From Phlebotomus papatasi (Eukaryota; Arthropoda; Insecta; Diptera; Psychodidae), in assembly GCF_024763615.1 (NCBI RefSeq), contig NC_077223.1:58404627-58468626 (forward strand): a DNA stretch of 64,000 bases, written 5' to 3'. How positions within the stretch are numbered: position 1 is the first letter of the stretch; every line of letters begins with the position of its first letter. Below are positions 10,701-22,700 of the stretch, one piece after another. The notes beneath the pieces are model-generated. The model did no database searches, had not been told where the DNA came from, and was given only the letters and a program-made list of their open reading frames with translations. The translations under genes were made by a program, and so were the position numbers.

Positions 10701-13700
10701 ATATGCACAATCCACAACAACAAAAAGAATTCTAAAATCAGATTTCCGGGAAAATTCGTCATTTTAGATCAAAGGGAAATATTTAGTGAATGACCAGTTA
10801 TAAATTTAGTAAAAAAAAAAATATGTGCCTAATAGTATTGGAAATCCAAACAAGTCACTCAAGAGTCTATTCAAGGCAAAGTACAAAAAAAAAAAAAGAA
10901 CAGCTAAATCAATTCTACCCCTCGTCAATCACATTTGATTTTGGGAAGTTGATTGAACGATTATAAATCCAAGAGAAAATTAATCACAACTAGTAAGAAT
11001 TTGGGCATTTTTTCAAATAGACTATTCAATTGTCTGTTTCTGATAAGAAATTGCATATGTTGTGAACTGCTGGGACTTGGGTATAAATTGGCTCGATAGT
11101 GAAGCAAAGGACATCAGTGGAGTGTTAACCAACGAACAAAAATGAAGTGTAAGTGTTTATACTTGGGCTTCTTTACTAATTTGGAAGACTTCTTTAGTGG
11201 AAGAGACACTTGACACGGATTAATCTTTTGTTCCAAAATTGCAGACGCCATCTTTGTGGCAGCGCTCTTCGTCGCTGGAGCCTTTGCAGCACCAGTTGAG
11301 ATTGAAAATGAGCTCCCCAGAAGTCTCGATCCCCGTTTTGTCTCCCACGGACGGCCAGCCTGCCGCACCAACGAGGAGATGGCTGTTCGCCTGTACAGAC
11401 ACAACTGGGATCCAACTAGATGGTGGCAGTGCAATCATCAAGGTGTTCCCGCCGAAATGATGTCCTGCCCCACCAATATGCTCTTCGACGAGCGCACCCG
11501 CACCTGCATCCCATCTCATCTGTGGATCTGGACTGAGCCACGCAATCCACCCACTCTGGCCGAATGGAATGGTTCTCCGCCAGCTGGAGGAATTTGCCCA
11601 CAGGACAACCCCACCTGCCCATGCCCAACTCCATGCCCTCCATGTCCTCCGAATGAGCCTCCAACCACCACCACAACTCCATGCCCACCATGTCCAACCA
11701 CCACACCTCCCTGCCCACCCTGCCCACCAGAGGAGCCTCCAACTACAACCACCACGACAACAACTACGACAACCACAACGACAACCACGACGACGACAAC
11801 AACCACAACAACCACCACGACAACGCCTTGCCCACCATGCCCAACAACCACCACCTGTCCTCCATGCCCAACAACCACTCCACCCTGCCCACCTTGTCCT
11901 GAGGATCCTCCAACCACCACAACAACTCCATGCCCACCCTGCCCCAATGACCTAATCTGCACTCAGGATCATATGGGTACACTGTGGCCTGGCTCTCGTG
12001 CAGACAGCTTCTTCGTCTGCCACACCGTCAACCACCCAGCTCTGGAGATGTTCTGCGAACCCGGAACCGTCTTCAACTTCAACCTGCAGACGTGCACAAA
12101 CGCCATGAATGTTTTCGAGGACGAAGAGAAGGCAAAGCCATAAAGAGAAAGAGAGAGAGGGAGAACGAGAAGAAGAAGAAGACGAAAAAGCGATCAGCTA
12201 AAACCTCATAATGACGAATGGAAAACAGCATTTATTATTTGTTAGTCCCCCTATAATATTGTTAGATTCTCCCCCCGTAGTAGTCACGTAGATTGTCCGC
12301 ACTCTGTAGAGATTTTTTTTCGTAGTAGAAATATATCCACTTTTGCATACCTAAAATAATAATCTTTTGCTCACATTTTGTTGGTTTCTGAAGGAACTTC
12401 AGAATTTTTCCCGTTAAGGCAATATATATATATATATATAAACTACACAGTAAAAAATTGTGTGAGAAATAAAGTTGTGTATGGGAAAAGTTGTGTAAAT
12501 TCACAAGCAATATGGTTGTAAATTGTAAAATTACATCATATTTGTGGTACGATACAAACATAATGGTAGTAAAATGATGTATTGTGTAATGAAATTTGTG
12601 TATGGGACAATTTGTGTGAGAACTGTCAAAATTTCATTGTTTACTATTGCAATTTTTCTAAGATTTTAGACAGTTTTTGCATTTTTAACTGCCTAATTGT
12701 CTTCTGGAATCATTCATTGGATTCTTAAAATATGCCTCAGTCGTAAAAAATTAGGAATAATTATGTAATAACAGAAAACAGAGGAAGCATCATGTAAATT
12801 AGAAAAATTGACGATGCAACTCTTGGCCATTTGCTTAAGAGAAGTAAGCAAGTTCGTGGCGCATCCGGAAAACGCGAGACCACCAACGCAAAGGTTATGG
12901 GCTCAAGTCTCAGACCCTCTCTTCATATCTTTCTTTTTTTGTTCCTTTTTTCTCTTTTTTCCTTAGTTTAATACAAAGACTTTTCACAGATAATACACAT
13001 AAACCGAACAAAATTGCTCTACAATCAAAATTATAGACAGGAAGACATTTTATAAAATTGACAATACACAACTTTGCCAATATACAACATTGCCAATACA
13101 CAAACTTCACAACCATAGCGCTCGTGCAAAAATTACCAACGATAGTGGTTGTAAATTTTTTTTACTGTGTACGTAAAATTTGATTGATCAAGAAAGAGAA
13201 CCAGTGAATAACTAAGTTCAGAAGAAGCAGTCACATCAATGATTTTGATTCTAAAGCAAAGATAAACTCGAATGTTAAGTCTACAAGCCTTGTCGTAACT
13301 ATCACAACCGTACTACCACATTTGTTTTTTATTTTAAATCTGCAGCCTTGGAGAAAATTTAAAAAAAAAACAGGAACAATATCATTTATCTCATACAACA
13401 CACCATTTTTACCTTAATCTAAGACACTTCCTTCGCTTCAATAGAGAAAGTTATAATTATTTTTTTGGTAGAATACTTATGGTAATAGTGCCACAAGCAA
13501 ATCAAGGAGATGAACACCCTCGGGATGTGCAAGGGGCAATAATTCTTTTAGGGCAGGGAAACACAAAATTCTTTGTCAAAACTGTCGGCGTTTCAGTGCA
13601 CCTTCCTTAGTGGCCAAATCTGTGATTTGTTTCTGGAATTATGTCTGCAACTCTATCCACTACTCCAATTCATGATTTACAGAGAAAATTGGGAATTAGC

Positions 13701-16700
13701 CGCGGATGCGCCTTCTTGGACATTATTTCACACTAGGCGAACTTTTGGGAAATTTTGATTCAGGATGGTTCGACAAGAACATTTAATTAATTTAGATTGT
13801 TAAATTTAGAAATCCTCTTGATTATATTTAGAAACCAGGAACATTCGTGAAAGAAGACCAAATTTTTGTCTGAAGAAAGCATTAGATTCTATTTGAGGGC
13901 ACTCAATGGGTCAAGTGGTAGAGCACTCGCTCTATGATGCAAGTGCCCCGGGTTCGAATCGAATTCCCTTTAGGTCACTAGGAATTTTTTCTGGCGTTAA
14001 AGGTGTTCGGATTGCATCCAGTGAGCTTCACAGCACTTGATTCCACGGGGCATGGGACTGACAACCCCATCCTTGGATAAGAAAGAAATAATAATGGATG
14101 TCCCGAACTCCCCTTGTGGGAAGTCCCAGTTCCTCTATCGAACGTTGTGCCACCATTAATATTATTATTATTATTATCTATTTGAGTTCCTTATGTATTT
14201 ATCGTGGCTAATTTTTTTTTTGATACAGCTCTCAGTTCTACAGGATGTGACAAGAAAGTTTTTTTTCGACGGCAATAAGATCGAACTCTGTGAGGTAGCT
14301 CAACGCCACTTTACACAGAAAATAAAAATTTCCTGAAAATGTTGGTAAATGTTTGTGAATTCCTAGTGAGAACTTACAAATAACTCGTAAAGCGTATAAC
14401 TCTTTCTTCTATTTTGGGACTCTGGGTAGGGGAGACTGGGGCTAAAAGTCACAAACCGAAAAATTCAAAATTCAATATCTTCCAAGGTAAAAAAGATAGC
14501 GGCTCAAATTTTTTTTCTATAGATAGCCTCCATAGATCTTCTTCAATGTCGTAAGTTTCTTAGAATTCGAACAAGGAATTTAGAAAATAAAAAATATGGA
14601 AATTTTTAGTCCTATTTTTGAAATATTTTCCTTGCAGAAGATAACAATTATTACCTACTTATTTTCCAAAATTGATGCACTGGTGAATATTTTCTAAATT
14701 ATTTGGATTTTTTGAATACGAATCCGCTATATATTTTAGATTTTCACAAAAGTTCTTTTCCCCAGAAATCCTTTTATTAAAAATGGCCATTTGGGGTAAA
14801 AAGTAACAAAAGGCATAGAGCAAAAAGTAACAAAAAAGCGAAGCAATTTTTGAAGTCTCACGGCAAAAAGAAACGTCATTATCATGTCTCGCCGCTTGTT
14901 GTATGCATTGGTCAAACGATTTGCAGTCTTTTGTGTGTTTTTTTTCTAAAATAGCTTGAAAAGCGCTTTTCTCGTCTTCCCACTTTTCTCGCAGAGAAAA
15001 CGGTGTTTTACAAAGTTGTAGATGAATAAAGTTTCTATGAAAATATGTCCTCTAAATAATACCCAATGTCTGGTACTATTTGCCCCAGCATTTTTGAGAA
15101 TATTCACAAAATTACCTTTTAGAAATTGGCTCGATAAACGTATTTCCTTACAAAATAGAGGAAAATTACTTTCACAAAGTTGTAGAGCGGTAAATTTCCT
15201 ATAAAACTGCGCTAATTAGAAATTTTTGAACCAACGGTTATGAACCAATAATGCAATGGTTCATAACCGATCAGGGGCGGATTTAGAAATGTGGAGGCCT
15301 AGTACCCACAGTATTATTTTAATATTTGATGAATAAGAATAATGAATTCTATCTTAATATTTGTTCTTTTTGGATGATTTTAACATAACTGTTTTTTCAT
15401 AAGTTTTTCACAAAATCTATTATTAAGTGGTCGACATAGGGTACTTTACTTTATTAAAACTAATTTTAGTAAAAAAGACGATAAATAGCTTCACAAGTTT
15501 CTAAACAACCCTTCTGAAAAGACAGTAACAAAAAAATCAATTGATATTGAAAATATCGCACTTCAAACTTAGAATATTGATGCTTATAAGCACCCTCCCT
15601 GTCCAAAATGATGAAACCCTCCCTACGGCTATTAGAACAGATTTTAGATTTTTTTAAAAATTGAAAAAATCGCAAAATAGGGGGTCGTGACATTAAATGC
15701 TCTAATCGTTAATAGCAATTTAATTTGCAGTTTTTTTTTTAATTTTTTTTATTTATGCAGTTTTATTTTTTTTATTTTTATTTCCTGCCTATTTAACCAT
15801 GGTAGACTTCTTAAATGTGGAGGCCCTTGAGAAGTGGATGCCCGGTGCCGTGGTCTCAGGGAACCCACCTAAATTCGGCACTGTAACCAATAACTAGTTT
15901 TTATTCGAAATTCAATTATATATTGGTCCTAAGGTAATTTTGGGATATATTTTGAGTGATTTATAAATCGGTTCAAATCGGTTATGAACCGGTTATGAAC
16001 AGATAAGTAATTTTTGTCCGAAAATCAATTTTATTACTCTTAAAACCATTTTGAGGGATTTTTTGAGTAATTTATGAATTTGTTCAAATCGGTTGGGAAC
16101 CGGTAAACGGTAAGTGCTGCGAAAGTATATTTGAATTATAGCGTCTAATGGGCTTTACACAATAATAGAGAAATTTATGTCCATGTTGAAGGAAATTCCC
16201 TACGCTTATGTAGGAAAAACTCTTCAATATGGACATAAATTTGGCAAGCTGCCTGAAATTTGAAGCCACTTTCTCATATTTTGATTCAAATTTATATGGG
16301 ATTTTTTTTGCACTCGCTACCGTTATGCTAAATATTTAAAAAGTGGGAAGTTTTCCTGTATTATAAGATACATTTCCGTATAGAGGGATAAATAATACTA
16401 AATTTTTGTTTAAATAAATATTTTCCTCGGAGTACTGTGAGCTGAGTCCGAGATCAATTTAGGAATTGGCTTCAAATAGCTCCATATAAAAAGGCCAACT
16501 TGACAGGTGCTTGCCTGGGACGTTTTACCATCCCTATTTCTTCTTCATTTTTATGTTTTGGCTCTCACTCACTTTACTTCTATTCAGCCAAGAAAAAAAT
16601 AAAAAAGCAAGATCGCAAAATGACAAATCTATCAATTGTTTTAAAATATTGATATTCAAGATATGTATCCTGTCCTGGATATTTCAAGATTTGTTTTTGT

Positions 16701-19700
16701 AATAATTGTAGAACCAATATTCCATCATTTTCAAATGCCATTTTGTTTTTGTTTCTTGAAATTTTTCCAAGGATATTTCAGAAATGTTAGGAATTATCAA
16801 GATGCTAAACGATTTTTGATTTAGTTAAGACACTTTTCAAGTCAATTGCAACGATCTAGAAAAAAAAGATTCGATCTTGTAATTTTTTGGACAGCCTAAA
16901 ATTTTGATTCTGTTAGAAAATTCACGTATAATTTTTTGAAAAATTTTCTTTTAAACTCTTTGCAAAATGTTGAACACTTTCGATAAATTATTTAATTGAA
17001 CCGTAAGGAAAATAGTTAGGGAATTCGTATAAATAGTAAAAGTCGAAACTTCCTTCCGGAGATAAAAATGGTTTAGACAAAGTACAAAATTTTCAATTAG
17101 AAACAAATAATAAAAAAAAGATCCACTCACCTTTCCCGTGATGGCTGACCAGACTTTAAGAGTGTTGTCATCGGATCCAGAAACGATTCTGTTGCCACAA
17201 AATTGGAGGCATGTGATTACATGATCATCATGCCCCTTCAGCACCTTTGGCTTCCGAACTGGCCTCGAGCGCCAATTCATCTCAATGATGCTCTGCCGGA
17301 TGTAAGCAGCTTTCCATGGTGAAGAAATATGTGGCATATTTCCTGCTCTTCCACGCTTTGGCCTATCCGTAGCCCCTTCAATGATGATACTTGCCCTCTT
17401 GCACTTTTCCTTCCACAGTAGATTATCATCGCAGAGGAAGCGCCAGTTGCGACAGGTCTGAGCAGCACGTAGCAGATCCCTCGGTTCCAAATACGACAAC
17501 ACCTGCAGGGCCAGTTCCTTGGGCAACAACGATATAAAGTCCCGCTGAAACTGTGGCTCAATCACCTTCATCATATGACGCACCTGCGTCGGCTCGCACA
17601 GATCTATCAATCGATCCAGCGCCAGCAGACGCTCTGGTTGCGTCCAACGCTGAAACTGCACCAACCAGTCACCCAACTCAGGCGGTGGATTATCTTTGGT
17701 CGGGATAATCGAACGTGGTGTCTTCTTCTCACCACACGTACTCGGACTGGTTACAGTACTGGGAGATGTTGTTGTGGAGGACGATGGTGACAGCAAGGAC
17801 ACCTTTACCACTAACTTACTACTCTCCAATGTGATGCGTTTGCGCCCCGAAACTCCACCACTCTCCATAAAACTTCCATCTAGGTAGACCATTTCACTGA
17901 TTTTGCGTTTCCGACTAACCCGTGGAGTCTCAGATCCGCTCGTCTCGTGTACATAGTCATACGTGTAACCGGATAGATCTACGTCACGAGACGGCAGCAG
18001 CTCATCCTCGCTACTTGCCGCCTGAGAATAAAACAATTTAAAAAAAAATCGAGATTTGCCTTTTTTATTCAGAAAAAAATTCTAACAAAAAAACTGAAAG
18101 TTGCTTCAATTGGAAAAATTATTGAAAATCAAAGTGATAAGCCTAGATCAGCTTTTAGTAGGTGAATACTTCTATTGTAAATTCGAATCATGAATCAAGT
18201 TGAAGGATCTTTTTTATAAGAAATATTAATTTGGTTTAGCTTTTAAATGTCATAACGTGAGTAATAATTCAATAATTCAAAATGGCAAATTTTCCGGTCA
18301 TAGGTATGTTTGGGCGAAATGTTCGCCTGGACTAGCTCTAAAACATATCCAAAAATCATTGAAAAAGCTTGGGCCAATTTTGAGAAAAACCGAAAAAAAT
18401 ATGTTTTTAGGGGAGGGGAGGGAAATAGGGGAAGAAAGGGAAAAACGTCTAGAGATATTGTTTTTTTATTGGGGGTCATCTAAGACTGGAAGTCGATATC
18501 TCTTACCGTTTAAGCGAAATATCAATTGAAAATAATAAGAGAAAAAAACCGCAAAACCCGAAAATTCGCCATAAATTCAATGAATCACGAAACTCTGTGA
18601 AAAATTATATGAGTTCAAGAGAATTCTGTATGCTGCGAAAATTCGCGAAAAATTCCGCAGAGTGCGATAAATTACGAACAATTCAGTTATTTCAGAAAAT
18701 CTGTGAAAAATTCCGCTGGCCAGGAACAACCGTGGACAATTCAATGGGCTGCGAAAATTCGTGAAACCATTGGGACCATTTCATGTAATTGCGAAATATT
18801 CCGTTTATCGCGAAAATTCGAGAAAAATTCCACGGACCTTAAGAATTTCTGATAATTTTAATAATTCAAAAAAATGTCAATAATTCTACGAGCTATGAAA
18901 ATTTCCGGAAAATTCAATGGACAGCGAAAATTTGTAAAATATTTCTTCTGTATCGAAAATTCGTGAAAAATTCTGTAAGTCACATAAATTCGAGGAAAAT
19001 TCGTGAAATACTCCGTGGATTGCCGAAAATTAAGAAAAATCCTTTGGGCTCAGAAAAATTCCACTGACCGCGAATTTTCGATAATTTCCGTAATTTACAA
19101 AAATTTGTGAAAAAATCTCAAGGGCCACAAAAATTCGCAGAAAATACCATGAGCAACGAAAATTTGTGAAATTATTCCGTTTGTCACAAAAATCCGTGAA
19201 ATATTCACCGGTCCACAAATATCCGTGAAAATTGAATGTGCAGTAAAAATTCGTGAAATAATCCGTGGGACACTAAATTCGAGAAAAATTTAATGAGTTG
19301 AGAAAAATTCCGCGAATATGGCGAAAATTTTCGTAGTGTACGAAAATTTGTGTAAAATTCCACGGACAACAAAGATTTCTGGAAATTTCAATGAGCAGCG
19401 AAAATTTGTGAAATATTCTGTTTGTCGCGAGAATCTGTGAAAATTTCTGTGGGTCATGAATATTCGAAAAATAATCCGTAGACACCAAAAATTCGAGAAA
19501 GATTCTATGAACCGGAAAAAATCCGCGGGCATTAAAAATTTTCAATAATTTCCTGAGTTCGCAAAAATCTGTGAAAAATACTACGGGACACGAAAATTCA
19601 TAGAAAATCCAATGGGCAGAGAAATATTTCGTGGTCTTTCGAATTATTCAAGTATTTCATGGGTCGCAAAGATTCGAGAAAAAATCAAAGTTGAGAAAAA

Positions 19701-22700
19701 TTCCACGGACCTTAAGAATTCTGTAATAGTTTCCGTAACTCACGAAAATTCTTCGAAAATTCAATAGACAACGAAAATCTAAGAATATGGAGCACTCAGT
19801 GAAGTATAAGTTTGTTTACCGTTTTCCCACTTTTTCTTAACTTATTTTCTAAAATCATAAAAAAATAAAATTTATGATTCGAAATATAATTTTTTCAAAA
19901 TAAATTTGATCTAATTGGAATGTCTCGAAAAATATTGATCCGTTTTGAAGCATTTTTCTTGTATACTCAAGTAGGGGAAAGTACTCTCCCTTCGAACGTT
20001 CATGCTTTCGATAAATGCGAATTTTCTTTTACTTTTCCTATGAGACTTAGGGTAAGTGTGCCAAATTTCGGCATAGTTGCATATAAGCACCGAAGTCCTA
20101 AGTTTGAAATGCAATAATTTTAATTCATATTGATATTTTTTGTTACATCCTTTTCGGAAAGGTTGTGTGGAACCTTGAAAACTCGTTTATCATCTTTGTT
20201 TTCTTTAAATCACTTCCTAAAATATTGAAAAATTAATAAAAATATGGGCATTGATTTGGGTAGTATTCCGGCCACTTTGAGTGAAATACCGGCCACCTTT
20301 TTTCTGACCAACTTTTGTGACGCAACGGATAGAAAATTTCAAAACATCAAACGGAACGAGTTTAATATTTAGTTCAGAGGTGTGCAAGAAACCGTTGAAA
20401 CCGAATTAACGTCAAAATAAGTTTGTTATAGTAGCGTTTTGACCATTGACGTACATGTTTCATTTGACGTTAATTCGGTTTCAACGGTTTCTTGCACACC
20501 TCTGATTTAGTTTAATACGTTTATATGACCCAAAAGCCCTGAGATCTTCCGTGTAATTTGTCCTGAAGACCTGAAGAGTAGCATCTCAAATTTACGCACA
20601 GATTCCCGTAGCAATTTGCACTTCCTGAACTCTTCCAAGGCCTTTTCCACATCATCTTTTTCATAGAAGCGATGGTTTTTTTCTTTGGACATTGTAGAAC
20701 TCAGAAATTCAAAAAAAAAAAGAATAAGAAATTCAGGAAAGCAAAAAATGTTGCCGGAATAGGCAACATTACTTCACCGGAGAGATGCTCACAAAGTATA
20801 TACTTTTTTACGCAAAATAGAGGATCCAGCTGGGAAATTTTACCCGAAATTTAAAAATAGATTCATTATTAACATAAACAGAAACAATCTTTAATGAAAA
20901 CTAATCAATTTTCATGAACCGAAGGAAAACCTTTTGCACTTCACCACAAATCGTAAGACTGCTAGAAACGCAATCAATAAGTCACATTTTTTATAAGACT
21001 CTTTCCACACTGAGCTTTTACAACGCAATTTAAATTCAAATTATACCTAAAATTTAACGGTCTTTGTGTTAATACATCCTAAAATGAACAAATATTTAAA
21101 ACCTAAATAAATTCATTGACTATTCGAAGATTACATACATAATTTTAATTAATTTATTTGCATAGCCGAAATTACACTCAAAGTGGCCGAAATTAGAAGC
21201 TGGCCGAAATTTGGCACACTTCCCCTATACATTTCTATTAAATATTAGTTGGCTTATCATCAATTGTTGATAATTCCGTGATAATTTAGTGTAAATCTCT
21301 AATGAAAAACAAAAGAAATTCACATTATTCAAAGCATAAATGTTCGAAGGGAGAGCATTTTCCCTTAACAATACAACATGGACTTAAAAGGCTCACGAAA
21401 TCGCATCAGCTGATTTCAAGATGAAGTCGAAAAACCAAAATTTTTTCAAAATTCATTAATTTTAAAGATGGTTTTTTTAAATACCTAGTCAACAAAATTT
21501 TTACAACGGAACCTAGAGTGGTCAAAATCGCGTACGCACATTTCGAGATAAACAATTAAAAACGATTTTTAACACACTTTTCAAAAAAAAAAAAAAATAA
21601 TGCCCAAAAATTCCTCGTCTCATTTTCAGTATTAGAATCAGGGATGCTTCAAATAAAACCTTTTTTTATTTTTGAATTAAAAAAAACAGGGTAAGTGTGC
21701 CAAATTTCGGCAAAGTTGCATGCAAGTGCCAAGCTCTCAAGTTTTATGCAATATTATTAACCCATTCAGTCAATGTACCAGAAATACTTGAGATAGGATG
21801 TTCATATTTTGGGATTAGTTTCCTACAGATTAATAGATGAATTTTTTGAAGAAAAAATTTTTTATCCATTAAGGTGTCTACACATTGGAGCTGATTTCAT
21901 CAAGAATTATTTCAAGAATTTTTTAAAGAAAAATTCATATTTTTGAAGGAATTTTTGAAGAAAAATGCCTCCACATTGGGTTTTTTATTTTCCATCAAAA
22001 ATTTTTTTGACAGATTGCCATCATTTCCAAGTCTCTACCTCTTCTGACTGTTTTTCACGAAAATTTGTTGTTTCACTACTGGAAAAAGTGAGAAAAGCGT
22101 TTGGTGAAGTTCCTTGGGATAGTATTTAGTGAATTTGTGAAGAAAATCTTCTAAATATGCAAGGGAATAGTGTTTTTCTTGAGATGTCGTTCCTGGTGGA
22201 ATCCAACCCAGCCTTGAAGGAACATTTCCTGTGATTTTCCTCCAGAAATTGCCGGAAGTTAATCCATCTGTGTATTCTTGAGGTGTTCCACAGTACAGTG
22301 GCCTCGTACTCCATGGATTGCAAGATGGATGGAAAGGAGAAAATTTACGGGCACTTTGGAATCTCTGCCTTGGTTACCAATCAAAACAAGAGCTAACCAG
22401 AGCCACCGAGGAGATCTCAATGCAAACGAGAGCTGTCCGGAGCTACCAGAAGCCATCACTTGAACCCCCAGAAGAACATCAGAATGATCTTTTATATCAT
22501 TCACTTTCTCAACCATTAGGAACTCTGTGGGATTGCTTCCTTTCGAGAACATCAGAACTGGATAGCCACATGCCTTCAATTCCTCATGTCAATGGAACAT
22601 GGAACCCAGTAAACAAATCAGTAGTGGAATTATTTTGGAACATCCATGGAATTTTCACAGGAATATTCTTCTATTATATTAATTTAAAAAAAACTACATT

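Larger units (their letters stand above)
20050..21225. mobile_element. family D element copy 1 (pogo-type, TA duplication)
   Basis: The ends read GGGTAAGTGTGCCAAATTTC and, inverted, GGGGAAGTGTGCCAAATTTC. TA flanks both. It carries a minus-strand psq-domain remnant at 20508-20692 and a 130-bp hAT MITE at 20375-20504. Confidence 0.8.
19974..21365. mobile_element. family M element, interrupted by family D
   Basis: The termini GGGGAAAGTACTCTCCCTTC and, inverted, AGGGAAAATGCTCTCCCTTC continue as an inverted match past GAACRTTYATGC. The whole of 20050-21225 is a later insertion between the halves. TA flanks both ends. Confidence 0.65.

Noticed and set aside
11516..11962. Val/Gly-rich frame antisense to the peritrophin-like gene, and Gln/His/Pro-rich frames on plus
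   Set aside because: These are shadows of the Thr/Pro/Cys repeat codons. The sense frame has the signal peptide, splice sites and promoter.
13898..13970. tRNA gene
   Set aside because: A and B boxes are present, but no acceptor-stem closure was found and the unit continues into a SINE body with tail and target duplication.
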